The notes: generated by a model from the sequence alone, not told the origin. Positions 29,772 through 38,778 are shown, numbered from the stretch's first letter. The stretch is DNA of 64,000 nt from Brevibacterium casei CIP 102111 (GCF_900169275.1 NZ_FXZC01000004.1:310001-374000); one strand, 5' to 3'. A program made the numbers and translations.

Positions 29772-30479
29772 GTGAAACTCATCCGTCGCGCCGCCATGTC
29801 CGCGCTCGTCGCCGTTGCCCTCGTCATCGCCCCCGCCGCCTCGGCGGACGCCGCGAATGTCTCGTTCGACGTCACCAAGCTGTCCGCGGACAACGTCGTG
29901 GTGTCGAGCTGGGACTGCATCAACACCGATGTCCGTATGACGCACAAGAAGTCCGGCATCGATGACTGGTCGGTCGACACAGATGTACACGGCAGGAACG
30001 GCCTGAGCACATGGGCGAGCTTCGCCTCCTACAGCGGAGGGACGAAGGATCGGGTGCAGATCTGCCCGTCGAGCGACGGCCCGGGCAAGTACACGCTGGG
30101 GCCGTCGGAGGTCCGCGCCTACTCCTACGGCGACTACAGCGACTACCAGGAGATCGAACGCGCCGACCACACCAAGGGCAGCTTCTATGTCCGCGGCAAG
30201 GCCTACGCCTCACTGTCCGCCAAGCGCAGCGGGAAGACGGTTACCCTGACGTCGACGACCAAGGTCTACAGCCCGGAGGACTACGGCAAGGTCAACTACA
30301 ACCCGAAGGTGAAGTTCCAGGTCAAGTCCGGCAGCACGTGGAAGACCATCAAGACCGTCTCCGCCAAGAAGGGAAAGACGACGCTCAAGGTGACGTCGAA
30401 GGGCAAGAAGACCTACCGCGTCACGTTCGATCAGGTCAGCTGGGCGACCGGGGCGACGTCGAAGACCGCGAAACGCTGA
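29772..30479 (+). CDS. Exported protein of unknown function
   Basis: A 235-residue secreted protein. GTG 29772 follows GGAG and opens a standard signal peptide ending at ASADAA (about residue 25). The mature part is beta-rich: SFDVTKLSADNVVVSSWDCINTD, and at the C-terminus a Lys-rich SGSTWKTIKTVSAKKGKTT segment that resembles the repeats of bacterial surface/Ig-like modules. Two cysteines (about residues 45 and 97) could form a disulfide. I do not recognise a named family. It stands alone between convergent and co-directional neighbours. Confidence 0.72.
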   Translation: MKLIRRAAMSALVAVALVIAPAASADAANVSFDVTKLSADNVVVSSWDCINTDVRMTHKKSGIDDWSVDTDVHGRNGLSTWASFASYSGGTKDRVQICPSSDGPGKYTLGPSEVRAYSYGDYSDYQEIERADHTKGSFYVRGKAYASLSAKRSGKTVTLTSTTKVYSPEDYGKVNYNPKVKFQVKSGSTWKTIKTVSAKKGKTTLKVTSKGKKTYRVTFDQVSWATGATSKTAKR

Positions 30480-30678
30480 CGCGGCCGTTCGCGAGATCCG
30501 TCCAGCGTCGATTCTCCCGGAAGTCAGCTCGCTCCGATCCAGGATTCACGTGCGCGCAACCCAAACATCACTCGCACATCGCCTCCCGAGACTAGGCTGA
30601 TCCGCAATCGCCCTTGAGGTACCACGATGACGGCACCACCGGCACCGCCTCGGCGATCATCCCCGAAGGAGTCTCCCC

Positions 30679-31494
30679 ATGCCCATCACCGTCCTCACCC
30701 ATCCGCCGAAGGGCGGTGTGCGCACCCCGGTGCCGCCGCTCGTCATCGCACATCGAGGTGCGTCCGCGGGCTGGCCTGAGAACACGATCCCGGCGTTCGT
30801 CGCCGGGATCGATCAGGGGGCGGACATGATCGAGGTCGACGTGCACCTGAGTGCGGACGGCGAACTCGTCGTCGTCCACGATGTCACCCTCGATCGGACG
30901 ACGAACATCCGCACCCTCCACCCCGAGCGCACCGACACGAGAGTGAAGTCCCTGACCGCGGCCGAGATCGCCGAACTCGACGCGGGCAGCTGGAAGGACG
31001 AGTCGTTCGTCGGTCTGCAGGTCCCCACCCTCGCCGAGGTGCTCGCACTCGTCCACACGACCCGCACCGGTCTGCTCCTCGAGGTCAAGCACCCGAACCT
31101 CTATCCCGGCATCGGCGAGGCGATCGTCCGTGCCTGCGATGAGCTGCCCGACTACCTCGACCGCTCTCTTGCCGCCGGCCTCCTCGTCGTCCAGTCCGCC
31201 GACTGGGACTTCGTCCGCGAGTTCCACGAGCTCGCGCCCGAGGTGCCCGTCGGTCTCCTCGGCCGCCCGACGCTCGAGCAGCTGCGCGAGTTCGCCGCGT
31301 GGGTCGACCAGATCAATCCCGAGCACATCGATGCTGATGCCGAGTACCTGACGACCGTCCATGAGCTCGGTATGTCGAGCCTCGTGTGGACAGTCGACGC
31401 CGTCACCGACATGGAGAAGTCGATCGAGTACGGCGCCGACGGGATCATCACCAACGTCCCCGACGTCCTCGTCGAGGTCGTCGAGGAGCTGTAG
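30679..31494 (+). CDS. Glycerophosphodiester phosphodiesterase
   Basis: A 271-residue GDPD-family TIM-barrel enzyme that splits glycerophosphodiesters into glycerol-3-phosphate and an alcohol. AHRGASAGWPENT gives H25, R26 and E34; MIEVDVHLSADGELVVVHD gives E52, D54 and catalytic H68. There is no signal peptide, so it is cytosolic. SD AAGGAG precedes ATG 30679. It is convergent with the FMN-binding-split gene, with 7 nt between the stops. Confidence 0.9.
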   Translation: MPITVLTHPPKGGVRTPVPPLVIAHRGASAGWPENTIPAFVAGIDQGADMIEVDVHLSADGELVVVHDVTLDRTTNIRTLHPERTDTRVKSLTAAEIAELDAGSWKDESFVGLQVPTLAEVLALVHTTRTGLLLEVKHPNLYPGIGEAIVRACDELPDYLDRSLAAGLLVVQSADWDFVREFHELAPEVPVGLLGRPTLEQLREFAAWVDQINPEHIDADAEYLTTVHELGMSSLVWTVDAVTDMEKSIEYGADGIITNVPDVLVEVVEEL

Positions 31495-31501
31495 GCGCCG
31501 C

Positions 31502-31972
31502 TCACTCCCGCGGAGCGCGAAGCTTTCCGCTCAGCGGGGTGTCCCACTCCGCCGGCTCGGCGACGGGAAAGCTCAGGCCGGTGATCTCGCCGGTGTGGAT
31601 GCGGACGAACCGGTTCTTCCTGCCGCCCTGCCACGGGGTGACGTCGAGGGAGATCGTGTCGAGCAGCTCATCGGTGCGGTTGATCGGCTTCGCCGTGCCC
31701 TTGACGACGACGCTCCACGCGGTGCCGGTCTCCGGATCGAATCCGTCGACCTCGAAGGCGACCTGCGGATGGTCGTGGATCGCCTCGACCTTCGTGCCTT
31801 CCCCGGAGCGGAAGACGACCGAGGCGTGATCGACGGCGTAGTTGACGGGGAAGATCTCCGGGTGGAGATCAGCGTCGTCGCCGACGATGACGGCCAGGCA
31901 TCCGATCGACGTGCTCCGCAGTCGATCCCAGCACTCGTTGACACCGAGGACCATGGTCGGGTCTGCATTCAT
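31502..31972 (-). CDS. Pyridoxamine 5'-phosphate oxidase-like (FMN-binding split barrel) protein
   Basis: A 156-residue protein of the PNPOx-like/F420-dependent reductase superfamily. It shows CLAVIVGDDADLHPEIFPVNYAV, VVFRSGEGTKVEAI and VAFEVDGFDPETGTAWSVVVKG, the arrangement common in general stress or nitroreductase-like actinobacterial members. The flavin or F420 preference is undetermined. AGGAGG 8 nt upstream strongly sets ATG 31972. The 5' region, shared with the divergent YyaL gene, holds a perfect 17-bp palindrome. Confidence 0.82.
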   Translation of the reverse strand: MNADPTMVLGVNECWDRLRSTSIGCLAVIVGDDADLHPEIFPVNYAVDHASVVFRSGEGTKVEAIHDHPQVAFEVDGFDPETGTAWSVVVKGTAKPINRTDELLDTISLDVTPWQGGRKNRFVRIHTGEITGLSFPVAEPAEWDTPLSGKLRAPRE

Positions 31973-32031
31973 CGCGCTGCCTCCTGTCTGGCCCGGCGGC
32001 CGTCGCCGGATGCGACTGCCGTCCCGGGTTC

Positions 32032-32048
32032 TTCTACACAGTGTAGAA
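32032..32048. promoter_or_regulatory. Perfect 17-bp operator-like palindrome
   Basis: TTCTACAC-A-GTGTAGAA in the divergent promoter region between the FMN-binding-split gene and the YyaL gene. It is the only AT-containing perfect palindrome in this gap and is well placed to control both genes. The cognate regulator is not in the immediate neighbourhood. Confidence 0.6.
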
Positions 32049-32162
32049 AAGCTGTCGGCGGTGAGGCGCAGTCCGCCGCGATGCGGCACCCGACGTCTCA
32101 TCGCGGGCACAGGTGCGATTGCCGCCCTCGCGGTCCCCGCGCGGAGATGAGACGCTGGAGAC

Positions 32163-34550
32163 ATGGCCAACGAACTCGCAGCATCGACGAGCCCCTACCT
32201 CCGCGCGCACGCCGAGAACCCCGTCGACTGGCGGATGTGGACGAAGGAGTCCCTCGCCGAGGCGGCCGACCGCGACCTCCCCCTCCTCATCTCCATCGGC
32301 TACTCCACGTGCCACTGGTGCCACGTCATGGCCCACGAATCCTTCGAGGATCCCCAGGTCGCCGCCCTCATCAACGACCGCTTCGTCCCGATCAAGATCG
32401 ACCGGGAGGAGCTGCCCGACATCGACGCCCACTACATGAACGCCCTCCAGGCGATGCGCGGGCAGGGCGGCTGGCCGATGACGATCTTCGCGACCCCGAC
32501 CGGCAGCCCCTTCTACGCCGGCACGTACTTCCCGCCGACCCCGCGCGGCAACCTTCCCTCCTTCACCCAGGTCCTCGACGCCGTGTCCCAGACCTGGACG
32601 GACCGCCGCGCCGAGGTGACCGAGATGTCCCAGCGCATGGACCGGGGGCTTGCCGAGATGGCCACCGCCGTCACCGACGCCCTCCCCGCCGAGGCGGTCG
32701 CCGAGTCCCTGACGGCCGATGAGCTCGACGCGGCCGCCGCTGCGCTCCTCGACTCCTACGACCCCGCGTGGGGTGGCTTCGGCAGCGCCCCGAAGTTCCC
32801 GCCGTCGATGAACCTCCTCCAACTCCTCTCCACTTTCGTCCGCTTGGGCGGGACCACCTCGGCGGGGGAGGGATCCGATGACGGAGACCCCGTCGCTGAG
32901 GCGAAGCGGACAGGACGGCTGAACGTCCTCGGCGCGGACGGCCACCTCACCGGTGAGCTCGTCCTCGACTGCCTCGTCGCCGTCCGGTCGACGTTCGCCC
33001 ACATCGCCGCGGGCGGAATGCGCGACCAGATCCGCGGCGGCATCGCCCGCTACAGCGTCGACCGGCAGTGGTTCGTCCCGCACTTCGAGAAGATGCTCTA
33101 CGACAACGCCCTTTACCTGCGCGCTGCCGTCGCGTGGGCCAAGGTCGAGCGCAGCCTCGACCCGACCTCGAAGTGGCTCGCCCTCGCCGAACGCGAGATC
33201 GACGACACCGCCGAGTTCATGCTCGCCGACCTCTCCGACGGCGACCGCTTCATCGCCGCCCTTGACGCGGACTCGTTGGGCGCCGACGGGACGCTCGAGG
33301 AGGGGGCCGCCTACGTCGTCACGCCGGAGGAGTTCGCACCGGTCGACGGTGTCGGGGTGCTCCAGCTCGTCGATTCTCCGGCCGCCGCCGAGCTGCCGGG
33401 CCAGGTCATCGGGGCACCGCGGATCGTCGACTGGCTCGGAATAGACGACGTGCCCTTCGACGCCGATCACCCCGCGCCGTGGGCGACCGAGGGCACTGAG
33501 AGGCAGCGGTTGGCGCTGCGGGACCTCCTCGATGAGCGGCCTCGTCCGGCGCGGGATGAGAAGACGATCACCGAATGGAATGCCCTGGCCATCACGGCCC
33601 TCTCCGAGGCGGCCCTCTACCGTCACCCGGATCAACGCGCCTCCGTGTGGGGGAGTGCCGCTGCGTTCTTCTGGGAGGAGATGCACAATCGGTTCGTCAC
33701 CGGAGTCGGAGACATCGACGCGGCCCCAGACGAGGTCGAAGTTCCGGCCGTTCGCGACCTCGACGTCCGGCGCAGCTTCACCGGCAACGATCCCGGGCCC
33801 GGTGCCGCTGGCTTGGCCGACTGGGCGCAAATGCTCGTCGCCGGCCTCACCGTTCTCCAGTTGCGCAACGCCGGGCTGGCCGATGGTGCGGGCGAGCATA
33901 CGCGGCCGCAGGTGAGCTTCGACGATGGCGCGCTCTCGCCGGCGGGGCTGACCGAGATGGCCGCGGTCATGCTCGAGAGGTTCACCTCGCGGAACGAGGA
34001 CGGCACTCTCACAGTCGTCGACTCGGCCCCCGATGACCTCATCGGCGTCCGCGGCTCCGATCCGGTCGACAACGCCCTGCCCTCAGCGCGGGCAGCGGCC
34101 GCCGAGGCGATGCTCCTCCTCGGCGAACTCGGAGTCGAGGGCAGTGCTGGGTCGGAGGGGCGCCTCGGCGACGGTGATCGAGACGATGCGGTCACCGGGC
34201 GGACCGACGGGCACCAGTCTCTGACGACGGGGACGATCCTCGAGGTGCGCGACCGCCTGCTCGGGGTCTATCGGGCGCTCGCCCAGCGGGCACCGCGCGG
34301 GTGCGGGCACGCGCTCTGGCAGGCCGAACGGGCGCTCGCCCCGGTCCGCGTCGCGAGTCGCGACGATGCTCTGCGCACTCTCGCGTCGAAGCATCCCGCG
34401 GTCACGGTGCTCACCGATTCGACGGGGGTGCCGGATGAGAACGGGGAAGAGGTCGCCGTCCCCGAGGGCGCGGCGATCGTCTGCCGGGGATCGGCATGCT
34501 CGCTGCCGGTGAGGACGGCCGAGGAGCTGGCCAAGCTGCTGGACGGATGA
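32163..34550 (+). CDS. Thioredoxin-domain protein, YyaL/SSP411 (DUF255) family
   Basis: A 795-residue protein with an N-terminal thioredoxin-like DUF255 domain (about 1-165) and a long alpha/alpha-barrel (six-hairpin glycosidase-like) C-terminal part. The redox motif is C50-HW-C53 in YSTCHWCHVMAHESFED; GGWPMTIFATPTGSPFYAGTYFPP is also conserved. The family is widespread, but its substrate is unknown; a role as redox-linked sugar epimerase or protein-modifying enzyme has been proposed only by fold. Length is above the common 660-700, mainly from low-complexity loops. Start: ATG with GGAG 3-6 nt upstream. Confidence 0.88.
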   Translation: MANELAASTSPYLRAHAENPVDWRMWTKESLAEAADRDLPLLISIGYSTCHWCHVMAHESFEDPQVAALINDRFVPIKIDREELPDIDAHYMNALQAMRGQGGWPMTIFATPTGSPFYAGTYFPPTPRGNLPSFTQVLDAVSQTWTDRRAEVTEMSQRMDRGLAEMATAVTDALPAEAVAESLTADELDAAAAALLDSYDPAWGGFGSAPKFPPSMNLLQLLSTFVRLGGTTSAGEGSDDGDPVAEAKRTGRLNVLGADGHLTGELVLDCLVAVRSTFAHIAAGGMRDQIRGGIARYSVDRQWFVPHFEKMLYDNALYLRAAVAWAKVERSLDPTSKWLALAEREIDDTAEFMLADLSDGDRFIAALDADSLGADGTLEEGAAYVVTPEEFAPVDGVGVLQLVDSPAAAELPGQVIGAPRIVDWLGIDDVPFDADHPAPWATEGTERQRLALRDLLDERPRPARDEKTITEWNALAITALSEAALYRHPDQRASVWGSAAAFFWEEMHNRFVTGVGDIDAAPDEVEVPAVRDLDVRRSFTGNDPGPGAAGLADWAQMLVAGLTVLQLRNAGLADGAGEHTRPQVSFDDGALSPAGLTEMAAVMLERFTSRNEDGTLTVVDSAPDDLIGVRGSDPVDNALPSARAAAAEAMLLLGELGVEGSAGSEGRLGDGDRDDAVTGRTDGHQSLTTGTILEVRDRLLGVYRALAQRAPRGCGHALWQAERALAPVRVASRDDALRTLASKHPAVTVLTDSTGVPDENGEEVAVPEGAAIVCRGSACSLPVRTAEELAKLLDG

Positions 34551-34670
34551 GATCGGGAATCGCTTCGGCGCCAGGGTCAGTCGCCTCGGTGGCCGGGGGA
34601 TCCCACCCAGCAGAGGGCGGTCCCCGGTCGCTGAAACCCTTAGTGAAGACCCCTCATCCATGTGATTCGC

Positions 34671-34716
34671 TTTTCGCCCGATCGCTCGGTTCAAGAACCG
34701 ACTGATCGGGCGAAAA
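34671..34716. repeat. Palindromic repeat element, family P2 distant copy
   Basis: 22-bp arms (34671-34692, 34695-34716) with two mismatches and a 2-nt loop, followed by GTGACTCAGAC. The right arm plus flank (34695-34727) is 32/33 identical to 9852-9884. It lies between convergent YyaL and bacteriocin-operon genes and would terminate both. Confidence 0.8.
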
Positions 34717-34744
34717 GTGACTCAGACTGGCCTGCTGGCGTCGA

Positions 34745-35419
34745 TCACAACGTGTTGTCTGCCGAATCGCACAGGTGGCTGTCGCTCAGATGCAGAATCC
34801 TGTCGCAGCGCTCGGCGACCCGTTCACTGTGGGTGGCGATGATCAGGCTCGTGCCCATGCTCTTCACGATCTCGAAGACCCCGAGGATGCGATCTTCGGA
34901 TTCTGGGTCCAGCGAGCCGGTGGGCTCGTCGGCAAGGATGACTCTGGGCCGTTTCACCATGGCCCGTGCGATGGCGACTCGCTGAGCTTCGCCGCCGGAG
35001 AGCTGCTTGACCCGCTTGCGTGCAAGTGAGCCGATCCCCAGGCGTTCGAGGCACTCCTGAGATCGTTCCTTCGCCGTTCGTCGGTCCGGGCAGCCGAACA
35101 TCACATTGCGCAGAGCACTGCGATCGTCGAGGAGATCGAACCTCTGTGTCACATAGCCGATCGATGACCAGCGAAGGCGCGACAGACGAATCGCATCCCG
35201 GTCGACGGTTTCACCCTCGAACGTGTATGTTCCCGTATACCCCGTGTCGAGACCCGCGATGATGCGCAGCAGCGACGTCTTGCCGGAGCCGCTTCTGCCC
35301 ATGATCGCGACGGCGCTCGGAGGCCGGCCGAGACGGAAGTCGAGATCGTCGAAGAGTACTCGAGTCTCCCCGTTCGGTTCTTTGATGCGCTTGCCCACTG
35401 ACAGCAGTTCCACGGTCAT
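34745..35419 (-). CDS. ABC ATPase of a lactococcin-972-type bacteriocin locus
   Basis: A 224-residue ABC ATPase of the MacB/LolD-like class. Walker A GRSGSGKTS is at 41-49, signature LSGGEAQR at 140-147, Walker B ILADEPTGSLD at 161-171 and the H-loop at IIATHS. Proteins of this length form the nucleotide-binding part of exporters or immunity pumps beside lactococcin-972 peptides. Its ATG overlaps the stop of the preceding half-permease (ATGA). It is last in the four-gene operon. Composition is less GC-rich than in flanking genes, suggesting acquisition. Confidence 0.85.
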   Translation of the reverse strand: MTVELLSVGKRIKEPNGETRVLFDDLDFRLGRPPSAVAIMGRSGSGKTSLLRIIAGLDTGYTGTYTFEGETVDRDAIRLSRLRWSSIGYVTQRFDLLDDRSALRNVMFGCPDRRTAKERSQECLERLGIGSLARKRVKQLSGGEAQRVAIARAMVKRPRVILADEPTGSLDPESEDRILGVFEIVKSMGTSLIIATHSERVAERCDRILHLSDSHLCDSADNTL

Positions 35420-36699
35420 GATTCCTCTCCTTCCAGAAGATGCCTGCGTATGTTGTTTGTGCGCAGCAGAGCCTGTAGTGCACTGTCAATGACGAGACAG
35501 GCCACCGCGATGAGCGCGACCGGTGCCAATGCGGCGAGATTCATCTGCGGAACGGACAGAAGAAGAAGCGCGAACGCGATCAGCAGACATGCGTATTCGA
35601 CCGCAGTCACCGTGATGATCCGGGTCAGTGTCACGCGGCTGCTGACGCCGAGCAGATGCTCGATCTTCTGGATGCGCCAACGTCGCCTGGCGACGTGTGC
35701 GCCGATGATTCCGTTCGACAGTCCCACGCAGATCATCAGCAGCACCGCGATACCGGTGAGCAGGGCCGTGTTGTCCTGGATGAGTTGCCTCGTCAACTGG
35801 AACTGCACCAGGTACGTCGGTGCGTTGAGAACGGTGAAGTCGTCGAATCCTGCACGCGTGGAGACCTCTCCAAGATGACGCAGCACCTCGTCCGAATCGG
35901 CCTCGGTGTCGACTGCAAGGTCACCGGCGATCATCGCGAATGCGAGTATCCCGAAGAAGTACTGACTTGCTTCGGTCGTCCGCTCCATCACTGGCGGATA
36001 CGGAACGATGACTGCATCATCGAGGAACGTATTGAGTTCCCCCTGGTAGTAGATCGACGAATCGGGGGGAAGGAAACCACTGACGACGAGTGAGAAGTCC
36101 TCGAAGTAGTAGCTGGCCTCCACGACGTCGCCGACGGCGTAGATCCCCGAGTAGTCCGCGCCGAGAATCACGGGAATCGTCCGCGTCGAATAGTCGACCT
36201 CCGACCAGTCGATTCCTGGACCGTCCACCGCCTCGAGTGAATAGAAGTCGAAAGCCCGCTCATTCATCTGAAATGATCTGACGTCAGTCAGGAGCTGTCC
36301 GGTCTCGTCATCGACATACTCGCCGCCAGCGTCCAAGCCACCCTCGAGCGAGGCGTCGAATTCGGGTCCTCCTCGGAAGTCAGGGATTGAAACGGGCTGA
36401 TCGAACACTGAGAGGAACGGCATCTCGGTACTGCCGTTGAGCTCGTTGTAGAAACGAGCGACAGTATCAAGCCGCTCCCCTGATTCGCGGAACGAGGAGA
36501 ACGCATCAGGGTCGGCCAGAGTATCGGTGACCCCGTACGTGTCGACTTCGGCATCGCTTGAGAAGCTTCGCGAGATCTCGCTCTTGCTGATTCCGGCGAA
36601 CGCCACCACTTGGTAGATCAACGTCAGCACGAGCCCGAGAATGATCATCTTCATCACAACGAAGACCCAGTTCTGTCTGAGATCGCGAACTATCTCCAT
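35416..36699 (-). CDS. FtsX/MacB-like half-permease B of the bacteriocin operon
   Basis: A 427-residue membrane protein: one N-terminal helix (about 13-36), a large extracytoplasmic domain of about 240 residues rich in Tyr/Asp/Phe, then three helices (about 310-335, 365-388, 392-410). This 1+3 helix layout is that of MacB/FtsX permeases. Lactococcin-972 loci normally carry one integral membrane protein near 650-750 residues with two such halves; this and the upstream gene together give 736. It overlaps the upstream half by 10 nt and the ATPase by 4 nt. Confidence 0.75.
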   Translation of the reverse strand: MEIVRDLRQNWVFVVMKMIILGLVLTLIYQVVAFAGISKSEISRSFSSDAEVDTYGVTDTLADPDAFSSFRESGERLDTVARFYNELNGSTEMPFLSVFDQPVSIPDFRGGPEFDASLEGGLDAGGEYVDDETGQLLTDVRSFQMNERAFDFYSLEAVDGPGIDWSEVDYSTRTIPVILGADYSGIYAVGDVVEASYYFEDFSLVVSGFLPPDSSIYYQGELNTFLDDAVIVPYPPVMERTTEASQYFFGILAFAMIAGDLAVDTEADSDEVLRHLGEVSTRAGFDDFTVLNAPTYLVQFQLTRQLIQDNTALLTGIAVLLMICVGLSNGIIGAHVARRRWRIQKIEHLLGVSSRVTLTRIITVTAVEYACLLIAFALLLLSVPQMNLAALAPVALIAVACLVIDSALQALLRTNNIRRHLLEGEES

Positions 36700-37619
36700 T
36701 TCCGCATCCTTAGGTATTCGATGGACGACCCGCCAGTGAACGCCAGAACCGCAATGACCACGGGCATAACCACTGTGATTCCCGAGCTGCTTCGGAGTTC
36801 AGTGAACAAGTGCTGTCCGGCGGTGAGGCTGAGTCCGGCTCCCACGGCCGCGGTCAACAGGAGTGCCATGAGAGCAACCGTGAACATCCGCAGCGGGCTG
36901 CGCCCGACCAGGAACCCGACCCGAAAGGTCCGCCGCGAGAGCTGACTGGCGAGGATCCCGGTGAACACCGCGCAGATTCCCACAACAGCGACAACGACGA
37001 AGTCGACGACCGGCGAGACGAGGTCAACCCTGGCTCGGCGATTGACACTGGCATCACTCCTCGTCACCTTGTCAGCCGGCAGCGCTGCTGCCTGTTCCTC
37101 CATTGCAGGCCCGTCGAGAATGACTCCACTCTGAAGATCCGGAGAGTCCACGATGTCGCGATCGGCGACGATGACGTCATCGGCCAGGAGACTGCGACTG
37201 TCTCGACCCAGTCGACCGATCACCTCGTATCCGACTCCGTCGAGTTCGTAGACGGACACCCCGTTCTCGCGTGTCACAGGCACCTGATCGCCGACCAGTG
37301 CCACGTGCTGCTCACCACGGCGAAAGCTGCGCCCCTCGTGGATAGGAAGCTCGAGAAGATCGAGGCGATCGCTGTCGACGGCGCGAATTGCTCCGCCATC
37401 GTCGAGGTCGCGGAAGATGGAATAGTGCCCCAAGGATTCGTCAAGGAGGGTACGTGCCTCTTGGGCCGTGCCCGAGAAGGCAACCATGTGCTGCGTGAGC
37501 AGATGGTTGCCCTCTCGGGTGATTTCGGACTGCCGGGTGTCATAGATCCGGACCCCCAGGAGAGCCACCGACATGACGACGAACAACAGTCCCACAATCA
37601 GATACTGGTAGGACCTCAT
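36690..37619 (-). CDS. FtsX/MacB-like half-permease A of the bacteriocin operon
   Basis: A 309-residue protein with the same plan as half B: a membrane helix at residues 5-24, an extracytoplasmic domain of about 180 residues, and three C-terminal helices (about 205-230, 245-265, 275-295). ATG 37619 is selected because it overlaps the peptide gene stop (ATGA) and removes an unlikely polar extension. A SQLSRRTFRVGFLVGRSP loop between helices is the likely coupling site to the ATPase. Alone it would be half a transporter, so pairing with half B is expected. Confidence 0.75.
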   Translation of the reverse strand: MRSYQYLIVGLLFVVMSVALLGVRIYDTRQSEITREGNHLLTQHMVAFSGTAQEARTLLDESLGHYSIFRDLDDGGAIRAVDSDRLDLLELPIHEGRSFRRGEQHVALVGDQVPVTRENGVSVYELDGVGYEVIGRLGRDSRSLLADDVIVADRDIVDSPDLQSGVILDGPAMEEQAAALPADKVTRSDASVNRRARVDLVSPVVDFVVVAVVGICAVFTGILASQLSRRTFRVGFLVGRSPLRMFTVALMALLLTAAVGAGLSLTAGQHLFTELRSSSGITVVMPVVIAVLAFTGGSSIEYLRMRKWR

Positions 37620-37972
37620 CGTCCGTAGTAGGTGCGAGCCTTGCCGTAGCCGTTGCTCTTGGCATTTGGATTGAACGGAACCCACTTAGTCACCGCTTGT
37701 GATTTTCCTGTCCCGTATTTCCTGCCCGAGCTTGTAATGACACCCTTGTTCGGCCAGTAGTGTTCCAGACGGGCAGTCGTATAGTGTTTCACGCCCTTCC
37801 ACGTCGTCCATCCATGCGACCGCTTATTGGTCGTGCCCTTGATTGTCTTCTCTTCGGACCAGCCTCCATACACTTGAGGCTGTTGTTCACTTGCAGACAC
37901 AGCCGTTGCGGATGCGACAGAGACCACTACGGCAATCGCAACGCCATTGGCAGGTTTCATGAGGAAACTCAT
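37616..37972 (-). CDS. Lactococcin-972-family bacteriocin precursor (candidate)
   Basis: A 118-residue exported peptide. ATG 37972 follows AAAGGATGAA; the first 28 residues are a classical signal peptide (MKPANGVAIAVVVSVASATA, cleaved near VSA). The mature peptide of about 90 residues has no cysteine, is basic and aromatic, and follows the lactococcin-972 layout: an early GGW, a central HYTT block, then SSGRKYGTGKSQAV and a terminal KARTYYG. Lactococcin 972 itself binds lipid II and blocks septum formation; activity here is inference. Length is somewhat above the family average. It heads the operon, coupled to the half-permease genes. Confidence 0.72.
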   Translation of the reverse strand: MSFLMKPANGVAIAVVVSVASATAVSASEQQPQVYGGWSEEKTIKGTTNKRSHGWTTWKGVKHYTTARLEHYWPNKGVITSSGRKYGTGKSQAVTKWVPFNPNAKSNGYGKARTYYGR

Positions 37973-38473
37973 TTCATCCTTTTGATTGATTCTTCTACTA
38001 TTGTCAACTGATATGCATGTGTAGTAGAGCACTTCTTCCTCGCCGCGAAGCAAGTGAGGCGCACAGCAGCGAGAGCCACGATAGCGGGGATGACGAGTTT
38101 CGTCTTCATGCTTCAGAGGTAGATTTTCGGTTTGATTCTTGGCGGCGGTGATGATAGCTCTGCGATGCTTGGTCAAGATTTATGGACGCATTTATCACGC
38201 CGATCTTCGCAGAGGAAATTATGTGTACGTGTCGTTCATCTCTGGAGTCGCGTGACCAATTTGAGAACACCCCGACGCCGCGATTGAACTGCCTGTCACG
38301 TGCACCCGAAAGCGGCGCTGCGCGATCGAAGCTGCAATTGGGGTCGGAAGCCGTCGGCTTCGAGCAACGATCGCCTCGGTGGCCTGGGTCTCGTCTTCGG
38401 TGCGGTCGCCGCGGCGAATACCTTGCTCATCTACGTCGGACCGTTCGCGCGCTGAACGATGAGCTTCACGAGG
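37973..38473. other. AT-richer gene-poor stretch upstream of the bacteriocin operon
   Basis: No supported gene. On the minus strand, a TTGACA string (38002-38007) and an inverted pair CTACTA (37995-38000) / TAGTAG (38022-38027) lie 23-56 bp before the peptide start and are promoter or operator candidates. ATATGCAT (38011-38018) is a further palindrome. Beyond 38150 the sequence reads like decayed coding DNA: short ORFs on the plus strand (38182 onward) are Arg/Ser-rich with no start signal. Confidence 0.4.
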
Positions 38474-38773
38474 CTAAGCGTTCGTTCCCTCGCAGATGAT
38501 CGACGTCTGGTTGTCGACTTCGCAGTGAATTGGCGCGCCGTGGTATGCGACGTCCTCGATCGCGACGCCAGTAGGGAGCCCGGTCGCTACAGCGACACGA
38601 CATTGCTCCAATTCGTCCGCGACGACGTGGCAGGATTCGGCCCTTTGCTGTGTGCGGCTCAACTCTGCCGTGTCTCGAGTATCGACCACTGTGCAGCCGA
38701 AGAATGCAGAGCCTCGCACGAACGATTCGCACGCGTCGTTGATCGAATCATGGATGGGGCGCGACACCTGCAC
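38474..38773 (-). CDS. Hypothetical protein, uncertain
   Basis: A 99-residue frame starting at GTG 38773 with GC-biased third positions and balanced composition, which overlapping frames lack. It contains five cysteines and the string VAIEDVAYHGAPIHCEVDNQ. No family is recognised, no convincing SD is seen, and a hairpin lies between it and the upstream PheRS-like gene. It may be a small real gene, or a remnant of a longer one. Confidence 0.35.
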   Translation of the reverse strand: MQVSRPIHDSINDACESFVRGSAFFGCTVVDTRDTAELSRTQQRAESCHVVADELEQCRVAVATGLPTGVAIEDVAYHGAPIHCEVDNQTSIICEGTNA

Positions 38774-38778
38774 AATCC

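Noticed and set aside
38182-38499. Plus-strand 105-codon frame in the gene-poor stretch
   Set aside because: No SD, poor composition and no family match; likely noise in decayed DNA.
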